NCBI RefSeq assembly: GCF_001647275.1 | Contig: NZ_LRMM01000007.1 | Span: 62,001-126,000, forward strand | Direction: 5' to 3' | Source: Rufibacter ruber | Lineage (GTDB): Bacteria > Bacteroidota > Bacteroidia > Cytophagales > Hymenobacteraceae | Length of the DNA: 64,000 nucleotides | In this document: positions 9,172 through 17,907 of the stretch, in pieces | Numbering within the stretch: the first letter of the stretch is position 1 | Layout of the letters: each line of letters opens with the position of its first letter | Notes under the pieces: model-generated | The model's database searches: none | Seen by the model: only the letters and a program-made list of their open reading frames with translations | Told to the model about the DNA's origin: nothing | Translations under genes and position numbers: made by a program

Positions 9172-12100
9172 TTACTTCGGTGTCTACAGGTTGGGGAAAA
9201 TTGTCAATGGAATGGACATAGTCCTCGGTTAAAGTGGTCTCCTCTTCATTTCTGATCAGCTGACGTCCATCGGCCAGATGGCCGAAGATGAAGTACAGCC
9301 CCGGCACGATGATGACCCCGAAGACAGTCCCGAACAGCATTCCGCCCATGGCGGAGGCTCCAATGGTCCGGTTCCCGATGGCCCCGGCCCCGGTGGCGAT
9401 TACCAACGGAATCAAACCGGCGATAAAGGCGAACGAAGTCATCAGAATTGGCCGGAAACGCACTTTAGCTCCTTCAATGGCGGCATCGAGAATTGTGGCT
9501 CCCTGCAGGCGCTTGAGCACGGCAAATTCCACAATCAACACGGCATTTTTACCCAGGAGACCCACCAGCATGATGAGCCCGATCTGGGCGTAGATGTTGT
9601 TCTCCAGCCCCATGAGTTGGAGCACCAGGAAGGAACCGAAAATCCCCACGGGCAGGGAAAACACCACCGCCAACGGAATAATAAAGCTCTCATATTGGGC
9701 GGCCAGCACAAAGTAGACGAACGCCAACACAATGGCGAAGACGTAAATGGATTCGTTGCCGCGGGTAGCCTCATCGTACGAAAGACCTTCCCAGGCAATG
9801 TCATAGCCTTTAGGCAACGACTTAGCTGCTACTTCCTGAATGGCCTGGATGGCGTCTGCGGTGGTATAGCCTTTGGCCGGTTGCCCCTGAATGGCCGCTG
9901 AGTTATACAGGTTGAAACGGGTAATCTCATTGGGCCCCTGCGTCTTCTTCAGCTTCATGAACGCCGAATACGGCACCATTTCGCCCGCTTCGTTCTTCAC
10001 ATACAGATTCAACAAATCAGAGGGAAGTCTTCTGTATTTAGGGTCAGACTGCACGTACACTTTGAAGAACTGGTTGAACTTGGTGAAACCTTGCTCATAG
10101 GTACTCCCAATCAGGATGTTGAGATTATCCATGGCTTTGCCAATAGACACTCCTTTCTGCATAGCCATGTTGTTGTCAATCTGCAGTTCGTACTGCGGAT
10201 AATTGGCGGCAAAGAAGGTGAACAAGCCCGAGAGCTCTTTCCGCTTGCCCAGATTATCCATGAACTCTTGATTCACTTTGTCGAACTCGTGGTAGTCGGT
10301 CTCGGAGTTTTTGTCCAGAAGACGCATGGAGAAACCTCCGGAAGAACCAAAACCGGGGATTGCGGGCGGCTCAAAGAACTCGATCACCGCGCCCAGTCCT
10401 TTGGATCGTTCCTCCAGCTCTTCCATGATCTCTTTCACGTTGTGCCTGCGGTCTGACCAGTCTTTCAGGTTGATCAGACACGTCCCCGCGTTGGAGCCCC
10501 GGCCTTCGGTCATGATCTCGTACCCAGCCAGCGAAGACACTGATTCCACGCCGTCAATCTCTTCACAGATTTTCTGGAGTCTTTGAGACACCTGGTTCGT
10601 TTTCTCCAGCGTAGAGCCCGGCGGTGTCTGGATGATGGCGTAGATGGTGCTCTGGTCCTCGTTCGGGATAAAGCCGGACGGCACAATCTGGTTTTCATAG
10701 AAGATACCGGCCCCAAAGGCGATCAACACCCCAAACGTCACCCATCTTCTGCTCACAATAGAAGTCAGCAAGCTTACGTATTTTCCGGTTAGTTTCTCAA
10801 AACCACGGTTAAAACGGTCCAGGGCCTGGAGAGGATATTGCTTTTCTTGGCGTGCCCGTGGTGGTTTTTCAGCAGCATGGCGCACAGCACCGGCGTAAGG
10901 GTAAGCGCAATCAGCGCCGAAATCACGATGGAACTGGCCATGGTAATGGAGAATTGGCGATAAAAAGTACCCACCGGACCCGTCATGAAGGAGATAGGCA
11001 GGAATACCGACACCATCACGGCGGTAATGGCGATAATAGCACCACTGATCTCGCCAAGTACTTTTTTCACCGCGCTGTAGGGTGAGAGATGCGGCTCTTC
11101 CTCCATTTTGGCATGCACGGCTTCCACCACTACAATGGCGTCATCCACCACAATCCCGATGGCCAGCACCAGGGCAAAGAGCGTCACCATGTTGATGGAA
11201 ATGCCCAGGAACTGAATGATAAAGAACGCCCCAATCAAAGAGACCGGAACCGCCAGGATGGGAATCAGGGTAGAGCGCCAATCGCCCAGGAAGATGAACA
11301 CCACAATGGCCACCAGAATAAACGCGTCGCGGAGGGTATGCACTACCTGCTCAATAGAGGCATCCAGGAATTTGGAGACGTCATAGCTGATTTTATAATC
11401 CATGCCCGGCGGAAAGTACGGACGCATCTCCTCCAGCTGCGCCTTCACATTGGCAATCACTTCACTGGCGTTACTGCCGTAGTTCTGCCGCAACACAATA
11501 GCCGCCGACGACGGCCGTCCAGGTTGGAATAGATGTCAAAGAATTCACTGCCCAGTTCCACTTTGGCAATGTCTCTCAGGTGAATGCTTTCCCCTTCGGC
11601 GTTCGCCCGGATGATCACATCATTGTATTCCTCCGGCTTGTTATACCGGCCTTTGTAGGTGAGCACGTATTCCAGCGACTGAGCGGCTATCCCTGAGCTT
11701 TGGCCTAACCGGCCCGGCCGGCCGATGATGCTTTGTTCCCCCAAGGCTTTCATCACTTCCTCCACTGAGATGTTGTAGGCGCGCATCCGGTCGGGGTTCA
11801 GCCAGATGCGCATGGCGTAGCGGCGGCTACCCAGAATCTGTGCCCGGGCAACCCCTTTGATCCGCTGGATTTCGGGGATCATCTTCACGGTGGCGTAGTT
11901 GAACAGGAACTTCTCGTCCATGCTCTTTTCCTTGGAATAGAGGTTGACGTACATGAGCATGCTGGGCTGTACCGGGGAGATCACCACGCCTTCGCGCTGC
12001 ACCAGTTCCGGCAAAAGGGGCATGACCTGGTCTACCCGGGTTTTTACCCGCACCACCGCGTCATTGGGATCGGTTCCGGGCTCAAAGATGATCCTGAGCG

Positions 12101-12365
12101 TCGCCTCGCCGGCGCTGGTAGCATCTGAGGCGATGTACCGCATGCCCTCCACGCCATTAATGGCCTGTTCCAGGGTAATCAAGGTAGACTTCACCAGCAC
12201 ATCGGCACTGGAGCCCGGGTAGGCAATGAAGATGTTGACCGTGGTGGGAGCAATGTCCGGGAACTGGGAAATAGGCAGCTTTTTGATGGCCAGGCCGCCC
12301 ACAAAAACAATCATGATCGATATTACAATTGCGAATACCGGTCTTCTTATGAATTTACTAAACAT
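9164..12365 (-). pseudogene. RND efflux permease (AcrB/HAE1 family), two frameshifts
   Basis: The inner-membrane proton-driven pump subunit of the efflux operon. The whole sequence is present but split in three frames, 11457-12365, 10789-11496 and 9164-10885. The N-terminus FIRRPVFAIVISIMIVFVGGLA, the porter domains, and the TM4 segment LVLAIGIVVDDAIVVVE with the adjacent aspartates for proton relay are recognisable. So are the second half (RWVTFGVLIAFGAG; SGFIPNEDQ) and the C-terminal membrane block. One base is missing near 11508-11517 (restores SNLDGRPSAAIVLRQNYG) and one in the A-run near 10842-10847 (restores HGHAKKKQYPLQALDRFNRGFE). The repaired length is 1067 residues, normal for AcrB. 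Nothing else looks decayed, so consensus error and recent inactivation are both possible. Confidence 0.87.
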
Positions 12366-12391
12366 GTCTTCTGCTTTTTAGGACCCCTCCA

Positions 12392-13480
12392 CTATTCCGC
12401 ATATAAATTCAATTGCGCTAGGACAGACTTCGGCTCCACGTATTTTGAGTGTATTTTTTCGTTTTCGCGCACTAAACGCAAGCCTTCCAGCAAGATTCTG
12501 TCGTCTTTGGAAAGCCCTTCCTGCACCACATAGATGTGCGGCAGCTCCGCGGCCACGGTGATTTCCCTTGACTTGATCTTGTTGTCATTACCCACCACGT
12601 ACACGTATTTCTTGTCCAGGACTTCAAAGGTGGCTTTCTGCGGAATAAGCAGGGCATTTTTCATAGGCACCTCCATCAGGATATTCCCCGTCTCGCCGTG
12701 CCGAAGCAGCCCTTTGGGGTTGGGGAAAGTAGCCCGGAAGGCGATGTTCCCGGTCTCGTTGTTGAAATCGGCTTCAATGGTCTGTACTTCGCCGGGGTAG
12801 TCAAATACCTGGTGGTTGGCCATTTCCAACTTCACTTTGGTGGTGTGGTCGTTTTTGAGGTTGGTTTTGTAATCCAGGTACTCGGCCTCGGGCACGTTGA
12901 AGTACACCCACATCTTGCTATTGTCAGAAAGAGTGGTCAGCAGGTCGCCTTCGTCCACCAAACTGCCCAGCCGTACCTGGAAATGATCCATGATGCCGTC
13001 AAACGGGGCTTTGATCTGGGTGAAGCCTAAGTGCACCTGCGCCATGGAGACTTCGGCCTTAGCCTTGTTCAGTTTAGCTTTGGCCATGGCCAGTTCGTTG
13101 GGAGACACCACGTTGCCGGAGGCCAGCTTCTTCGTGTTCTGGTACTCAATCTCCGCGAAACTGGCTTCGGCCTGGGCTTTCTGCAGCTCGGCCTCGTACA
13201 TGGCTGGCATGATCTGAAACATGAGCTGGCCTTTTCTGACCGTTTGCCCTTCGTCTACATAAATCTTCTGCAGGTAACCTTTCTCTAAGGCTCTGATTTC
13301 AATATGACTGATGGCGTGGATCTGACTCACGTATTCTTTGGTGATTAAGGTGTCCTTCACCAAGGGACTGCTTACCAGAAACTGGGTGGCCTCTTCCTTT
13401 TCTTCTTTTTTGGATTCGCAGCCTGTATGGCACAACAAGACATACAAACCCAAAACCATGGGCATGAGAATTCTCTTCAT
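12392..13480 (-). CDS. RND efflux periplasmic adaptor (membrane fusion protein)
   Basis: A 362-residue AcrA-type adaptor linking permease and outer-membrane channel. It starts at 13480 (MKRILMPMVLGLYVLLCHTGC), giving a lipobox with Cys21. An ATG 24 codons upstream would put non-signal residues in front and is rejected. The domains run as a lipoyl half-motif (IEIRALEKGYLQKIYVDEGQTVRKGQLMFQI), a coiled-coil hairpin (about 85-140), the second lipoyl half (LGFTQIKAPFDGIMDHFQVRLGSLVDEGDLL), and beta-barrel and membrane-proximal domains. First gene of the operon, 26 bases before the permease. Substrate not predictable; RND pumps of this type commonly export drugs or other hydrophobic compounds. Confidence 0.9.
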   Translation of the reverse strand: MKRILMPMVLGLYVLLCHTGCESKKEEKEEATQFLVSSPLVKDTLITKEYVSQIHAISHIEIRALEKGYLQKIYVDEGQTVRKGQLMFQIMPAMYEAELQKAQAEASFAEIEYQNTKKLASGNVVSPNELAMAKAKLNKAKAEVSMAQVHLGFTQIKAPFDGIMDHFQVRLGSLVDEGDLLTTLSDNSKMWVYFNVPEAEYLDYKTNLKNDHTTKVKLEMANHQVFDYPGEVQTIEADFNNETGNIAFRATFPNPKGLLRHGETGNILMEVPMKNALLIPQKATFEVLDKKYVYVVGNDNKIKSREITVAAELPHIYVVQEGLSKDDRILLEGLRLVRENEKIHSKYVEPKSVLAQLNLYAE

Positions 13481-13740
13481 GATACTTGAATTGATAGTAA
13501 TTAGGGATGTGTAAAACGATATACTGGTGCGCCCTTTCAGCAGTAGACACAAGGGCGCGGTGCAGTAAATACAAGGAAAGGCAATATGACTTGCCTGTTG
13601 AATAACTTAACTTATTTCTGAAAACCTGAGACAGGTGTTGCTATGGTTTCTTTACAAAGCATACCGATACATTACGCCCCTCAAGTGGCAACGAAATGAT
13701 TAACAAACCGGCACGGCACGAAAGAAAAAAAGCGAAGGAA

Positions 13741-13755
13741 TAGGCGAATCGCCTA
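13741..13755. repeat. Short inverted repeat after a hypothetical gene
   Basis: TAGGCGA / TCGCCTA with one central base, 16 bases past the stop of the leftward hypothetical gene. On the minus strand a T run follows about 10 bases later, so weak terminator activity is possible. Confidence 0.35.
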
Positions 13756-13771
13756 AAGAGGGAATGGTAAA

Positions 13772-14194
13772 CTAGATCCGGAAGACCCGGAAGAGAAGAT
13801 AGAATCTTAAAGGGGAGAAAGAGAAAAAGTCCTTACAGTACGTGAGGTTCTTTTTCAGAAAGAAAAGTAGAAAGGCTAGTACCTGGGCGTAGAAAACCGT
13901 GGCGAGAAAGGGGCCGGTCGCCTGGTTTTTCTTTAGAAGGGATTCGGTTTCCTCAATCTCCGTTTCAGCGACATATTTGTCAAAAGGGGTTTTTTCTGCG
14001 CTGGGGGAGGAATATGCTACTAGTAAGGAAAGGTCTTGGTGAACAGTGCCAACGGCGGTTTGTACTGTCCGTTGATTATTTCCGGAAGAAGCAATGTAAA
14101 GGCTTCCCTTATTCGCGTGGGCGTAGAGAAAACTATATCCGCTCAGCAGGAGGATACACAGGGAAAGAAGATAGTTCAGGAAAGCCTTTGGCAT
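13772..14194 (-). CDS. Hypothetical protein with N-terminal signal/TM segment
   Basis: A 140-residue protein of no family I recognise. The start at 14194 (MPKAFLNYLLSLCILLLSGYSFLYAHA) gives a clean signal peptide or anchor; an ATG 13 codons upstream would bury it. A polar region with YVAETEIEETESLLKKN follows, then a second hydrophobic segment (ATVFYAQVLAFLLFFL) and a short basic/aromatic tail ending FRVFRI. Topology suggests a small inner-membrane or periplasmic protein. Its 5' part lies in a 182-bp duplication repeated at 20787-20968, where the gene is truncated. It sits next to a transposase remnant. Confidence 0.55.
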   Translation of the reverse strand: MPKAFLNYLLSLCILLLSGYSFLYAHANKGSLYIASSGNNQRTVQTAVGTVHQDLSLLVAYSSPSAEKTPFDKYVAETEIEETESLLKKNQATGPFLATVFYAQVLAFLLFFLKKNLTYCKDFFSFSPLRFYLLFRVFRI

Positions 14195-14234
14195 CTTGGG
14201 CGTAAAAGTAGAACAGTCTATCAATATAGACAAC
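14053..14234. repeat. 182-bp direct duplication, copy A
   Basis: Matches 20787-20968 with four mismatches I can count by eye and no gaps. It covers the start and first ~47 codons of the hypothetical gene plus 40 bases upstream. Identity stops abruptly at both edges. Confidence 0.9.
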
Positions 14235-14242
14235 GAAGCTCT

Positions 14243-14823
14243 TTAGAGTTTTTCAATTTTATTGATTTTTCGGATAAACAGGACTGTGAAAGCGAGTAAA
14301 TGTAAAGCCATCCAGTGCAGCGCCTTTGTCTCGAATCTAACCAAAAGTGCCTTGAAGCTGTCATGCCAGGCGTTGGCGTGCTCTATCACTGTCCTGCCTT
14401 TGAAGAGTTCTTCATCGAAACACACATACGCCCCGTCATATCTGCCATTCCTGGGGTTGAAGGCAATATTTGACTCAATCTTCATCTCTGCGCACAGGCA
14501 CCTGAAGCTTTCCGAGTCTAAACAGAGGTCCGCGTTCAGAAACCGCCCTTCGGTCTCAATGCCTGCCTCCTGGATCAGAGACCGCACAGCTGCCTGAACA
14601 CCGCCTCTATCTCAAACAGGTCATGGTGGGCCCCCTATACCGGCTCGCTGCAGGCAAGCAGCACTCCCTTGCTGTCAGACAGAAATAGGCTGTTGCAGGT
14701 TCTGGCGGCTTTCCTGGCCTGGTAGCCTACGCACTCCCCACCGTTCTTGCAAAGCGTCTGGCTTCTGTCCAGTTGCATTGAGGAGAGGTTAAGCAGCCTG
14801 CGCTTGCTGTGCAAAAGCTGCAT
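14243..14823 (-). pseudogene. IS5-type DDE transposase remnant
   Basis: Pieces of an IS4/IS5-superfamily transposase lie in different frames. Near 14635-14823 the fragment has LLNLSSMQLDRSQTLCKNGGECVGYQARKAARTCNSLFLSDSKG, ending in an in-frame TAG followed by GAHHDLFEIEAVFRQLCGL and another stop. The 14243-14587 fragment has LNADLCLDSESFRCLCAE and the C-terminal FDEELFKGRTVIEHANAWHDSFKALLVRFETKALHWMALHLLAF, which includes the conserved glutamate region. Stops, a frameshift and the missing N-terminus mark it as dead. Terminal inverted repeats were not found. It borders the duplicated segment and the kai cluster, marking a past insertion site. Confidence 0.75.
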
Positions 14824-14957
14824 CCATACCTTTTTCGGCCATGTTTTGTAATGCTTGATGTCTTGATTTTTGCATGTTTCTGTAGTTGAACATGAGGTTC
14901 AGGCTTGCTTGTGGTCCCAAGCCCACAACCTCATCAATTTTAGCTAAATTCTATTTC

Positions 14958-15350
14958 TCAGACATAGCCTACGATACCTGCCAAGGTTTCAAGTGTGAGC
15001 GGCTTTGGGAAGAAGGCAACTGAAGGGACCTCAGCGGGCCAGTTCAGGTTAGAGTAGCTGGCCTTCCCGCTGTTCAGGATAACCTTAGTGTGGCGGTAGT
15101 CCACCAGCCCGAGTTTGGCGAGCTCCTTTATGAAGTCCAGCCCGTTCATGCCCGGCATCTCGATGTCTGTGATGATCACCTGGGGAAGTGCTCCCATCTC
15201 AGCATCCCTTTTCAGCATCGCCAACGCCTCCGTACCTTCCTTGGCGGAGACAACCTCCACAAGCGGACTGTGTTTCCTGAGCAGTCGGGTCAGAATGAAA
15301 ATATAGACACTATCGTCATCCACTAGCAGCACTTTCTTATTCGGATCCAT
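14958..15350 (-). CDS. Single-domain response regulator (CheY-like)
   Basis: A 130-residue stand-alone receiver. It has acidic residues D11-D13 (LLVDDD), phospho-acceptor D62 in VIITDIEMPGMNG, a conserved Ser/Thr-position region (VILNSGKAS) and K/P near the end (AFFPKPLTLETL). There is no output domain, so it probably acts by protein contact or in a phosphorelay. Downstream of a PAS histidine kinase, with kaiB and kaiC further upstream, all leftward. A perfect 28-bp palindrome sits 8 bases before the start codon and may control it. A partner kinase is likely 15618-16724 by proximity (inference). Confidence 0.85.
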   Translation of the reverse strand: MDPNKKVLLVDDDSVYIFILTRLLRKHSPLVEVVSAKEGTEALAMLKRDAEMGALPQVIITDIEMPGMNGLDFIKELAKLGLVDYRHTKVILNSGKASYSNLNWPAEVPSVAFFPKPLTLETLAGIVGYV

Positions 15351-15358
15351 CGTTTTCT

Positions 15359-15386
15359 ACATTATGTCACTACAGTGACATAATGT
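15359..15386. promoter_or_regulatory. Perfect palindrome in the response regulator leader
   Basis: ACATTATGTCACT, 2 bases, then the exact reverse complement AGTGACATAATGT. It ends 8 bases upstream of the start codon, so it could be an operator or an mRNA hairpin over the translation start. No T run follows. Confidence 0.6.
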
Positions 15387-15420
15387 CATTGCTTTTGAAG
15401 TCTCCTCCCCCGTCAGTGTT

Positions 15421-15456
15421 GGCAAAGGAGCAGCAGCCATCCAGGCCTCCTTTGCC
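15421..15456. repeat. Inverted repeat between kinase and response regulator
   Basis: GGCAAAGGAG and CTCCTTTGCC enclose a 16-base loop. No T run follows on either strand; function unknown. Confidence 0.45.
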
Positions 15457-15617
15457 CAGGAGGTTAGTTCCCGTGATCGGAACATATACCTTCTATACGT
15501 TTCCAGGGGAAGAACGAACTGGAATACCTGGAGCCAGCTCTATTACCATGGCTGGCCCTGCCTTACACCCTACCGCGGGAATTAGCAACGGTCAGCAAGG
15601 GAGGAACGGGAAAGGAA

Positions 15618-16724
15618 TTATTTTTGGGTGGGGTTCTGCCTGAAATAGACCCTGAAGGTGGAACCTTCCCCCACGGTGCTCTCCACCTCGATCCTGCCCC
15701 CCGTGTCCTCCACCATGTTTTTGACGATGAACAGGCCGATGCCGCTACCTTCCACATCGTCCCGCAGCCTGGTGTAGCGGGCGAAGATTGCCTCCTTTTT
15801 ATCCTCCAGTATACCCATCCCGTTGTCGCGGACGGTAAGCACGACGGTGTCATTCGCCCGCTCGGTCCTGATAAGCACCTCGGGCAACCTTTCCGGAGAC
15901 CTGTACTTGATGGCGTTGCCGAGCAGGTTGTAAATGATACTCCGGATGGTTTTCCTGGGAATCCCGATCTCCGCCTCCCTGATCTCGGAGGTGATCTTTG
16001 CCTCGGACTCGGTAATCTTGTCCTTAAGGGAGAGGATGGCGTCTTCGATAACGTTCCCGAAGTTCACCCGCTCCGTGGCATTGGCGAAATCCATCTCCGC
16101 CTCCCCGATGTCCACCAGATCCTCCACCGTCTCGCGGAGCTTGGCCACGGAGAGTTTGAGCATCTCCATCACCTCCTTTGCCTCTGCCTCCGAGTTTCCC
16201 CCTTCGCCCATTGCCTCGTCCATGATATTCACCAGCGCCTCTATGTTGGACATGGGGCCCTTGATGTCGTGGTAGAGGGCGTGGATGACGACCTCGTGAT
16301 TCCTGTTGAGCCGCTCGTACCCCTTCAGGATTTGGATGCGGTCATTGATATCGATGAAGGTGATGATGACGCCGTTGCTCCTGTTCTCCCTCCGGACGAT
16401 GTAGGGCAATATATTCATCTGATACCAGACATTGTCGGTGGTCTGTATCTCCTTTTCCAGGCTTTTATTGCTACCGATCACCTCATGGATGTTCTCGATG
16501 ATCGTGGGAAAGCGGATGTTATTGGATACTTCATCTATGTGTCGGCCAACGTCACTGTCAGAGAGTTTGAAATGTGTCATGGCCGCGGGAGTGAACTTGC
16601 GCAGGATCATATCTCCATCCACGAAAAGCTGAGGGATGATGGTGTTACTGAAGTAGTTCTCCAGCTCCTCGTTCAGCTCCGTGAGCTTATCCAGTTTATA
16701 GGTGTTCCCAGGTGAGTTTCCCAT
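15618..16724 (-). CDS. PAS-domain histidine kinase
   Basis: A 368-residue soluble kinase. An N-terminal coiled-coil start is followed by a PAS domain (about 25-135, IIPQLFVDGDMILRKFTPAAMTHFKL... MNILPYI), a HisKA helix pair with H152 in LYHDIKGP, and a HATPase_c domain. The latter has N266/N270 (IIYNLLGNAIKY), G1 box DNGMG and G2 box GSGIGLF. The PAS part resembles that of CheR/CheB-PAS fusion kinases. There are no membrane segments, so it senses a cytoplasmic signal. The ATG at 16724 is used; the TTG just before it is less likely. It sits between kaiB and the receiver gene, suggesting clock-style output or an independent two-component pair; which one is inference. Confidence 0.85.
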   Translation of the reverse strand: MGNSPGNTYKLDKLTELNEELENYFSNTIIPQLFVDGDMILRKFTPAAMTHFKLSDSDVGRHIDEVSNNIRFPTIIENIHEVIGSNKSLEKEIQTTDNVWYQMNILPYIVRRENRSNGVIITFIDINDRIQILKGYERLNRNHEVVIHALYHDIKGPMSNIEALVNIMDEAMGEGGNSEAEAKEVMEMLKLSVAKLRETVEDLVDIGEAEMDFANATERVNFGNVIEDAILSLKDKITESEAKITSEIREAEIGIPRKTIRSIIYNLLGNAIKYRSPERLPEVLIRTERANDTVVLTVRDNGMGILEDKKEAIFARYTRLRDDVEGSGIGLFIVKNMVEDTGGRIEVESTVGEGSTFRVYFRQNPTQK

Positions 16725-17550
16725 CAATAAAGGCGGCTAAGGTTATTAAATTCTAGAAGGATGGTATATAAAGGTGTTTCCCAGGACCCTACAATTGCTT
16801 TTCCTAAAATCATGCGGCAGGCCATCTTCTGGCTGAGCCATTTGGGTCAAGGGTTGCACGCCACGTCCACGGGTAGCCCTCTTCCATGGTGGAGGAGTGG
16901 TTCTCCAGGGAAGCTGCAGTGGCTGATATGCAGTTACCCCTCCTGTTTTTGGGTTTACATCATTCAACCCTCCTATACGGGAAAGGGTGATTCCCGACCA
17001 TCTCCAGGCTTAAAGGCGTCTTGTTCTGAATCGGTCTGGGCAAGGTTCATTACTGCTTTCCGGTATCCCCACCGTTTATAGCGATTAGTCCTCCCTTATG
17101 AGCAGATAGGTAGTGGAGAGGATGGAGTCTTGCCTGGACCCCTCTTCTATGCCGGGGCTTATCTGTGTGGATACGCTCTGGATACGGAAACCGTGACCCA
17201 GTAAGTGAGTGACCTGATGAGCGGTATCATTCGATGTCACATGGTTGTTGTCGGGTCCGGGGCACCCCAACCTACTCAGCACTGTGATGACTCTCTGTTC
17301 CATGGTTTCACTGCAAGGTGTTGTTTCCGCAAGGTCCTGCTAATAAACGGTACCGCAAAGCTGACCGGGAAAAAGTTTCAGGGGAGAGAACGGGCTGTTG
17401 GAGATGCCGAATAGATAGGATCTTTCCCATCCATCCAAACAGAACTTTAGAGGAAATATACAGTGGGCATATCGTCAAATACATGGGTTTATCAATTGAG
17501 CAGGTCACCTCACTGCCGGATGATATACGCTGAATGATTAGCTGATCTTT
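16725..17550. other. Gene-poor stretch between histidine kinase and kaiB
   Basis: About 820 bases with at most one small plausible gene (17085-17303, listed separately). A rightward open frame at 17318-17533 ends in a protein-like tail (NRTLEEIYSGHIVKYMGLSIEQVTSLPDDIR) and may be the 3' relic of a decayed gene. The rest shows nothing recognisable. Confidence 0.45.
17085..17303 (-). CDS. Small hypothetical protein
   Basis: A 72-residue open frame in the same direction as the kai genes, with protein-like composition and no low complexity (begins MEQRVITVLSRLG, ends ILSTTYLLIRED). I recognise no family. It has no signal peptide or membrane segment and would be soluble. The position between kaiB and the histidine kinase is suggestive only. 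Confidence 0.4.
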   Translation of the reverse strand: MEQRVITVLSRLGCPGPDNNHVTSNDTAHQVTHLLGHGFRIQSVSTQISPGIEEGSRQDSILSTTYLLIRED

Positions 17551-17844
17551 TTACTGCCGTTGTAAATGGTCTACGTTAGCGATGCCCAAACCTGTCAGCA
17601 CGCGGGTCTGCACGGTTAAGGCGCCAATCAGACGTACCTCCGGCTGGGGCCATTTCCTGATCAGGGTGGGGATAGCCAGGATACCGGCTTCCTCTGCCTT
17701 ATCCGGGTGTTCCTGGATGTCGATAATCTCGAGCTGGTAGTCACCAGGGTAATATTTCTTGAGGATAGCATTCAGATTTTCCTCAGCCCCTACAGAAGTG
17801 GTGCTGTTTCTATTGATGAATAGTTGTATCCAATAATTAGTCAT
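17551..17844 (-). CDS. kaiB: KaiB-like protein
   Basis: A 97-residue thioredoxin-like protein of the KaiB family. It starts YWIQLFINRNSTTSVGAEENLNAILKKYY, with LEIIDIQEHPDKAEEAGILAIPTLIRKWPQPEVRLIGAL as the family core, including the cis-proline-type IPTLI turn and the PxPxxRLIG segment. Family knowledge: in cyanobacteria KaiB binds the KaiC CI ring and switches fold; in other bacteria KaiB-KaiC pairs have been linked to stress or timing responses. It is 63 bases downstream of kaiC in the same direction, so probably co-transcribed. KaiA is absent from the window. Confidence 0.9.
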   Translation of the reverse strand: MTNYWIQLFINRNSTTSVGAEENLNAILKKYYPGDYQLEIIDIQEHPDKAEEAGILAIPTLIRKWPQPEVRLIGALTVQTRVLTGLGIANVDHLQRQ

Positions 17845-17907
17845 TTTTCTTGTCCTTGGTACTTGGATTCCCTTTATGCCCGGGAAGTTTTCTTTTTTAA
17901 ACTTCCC

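Noticed and set aside
9278-9901. Rightward 207-codon open frame inside the efflux permease
   Set aside because: Antisense shadow of the permease gene.
16746-16967. Leftward 73-codon open frame downstream of the small hypothetical gene
   Set aside because: Low-complexity Pro/Arg/Thr composition and no conserved features.
17318-17533. Rightward open frame before kaiB with a protein-like C-terminus
   Set aside because: Only the last ~30 residues look natural and there is no matching N-terminus; noted as a possible relic, not a gene.
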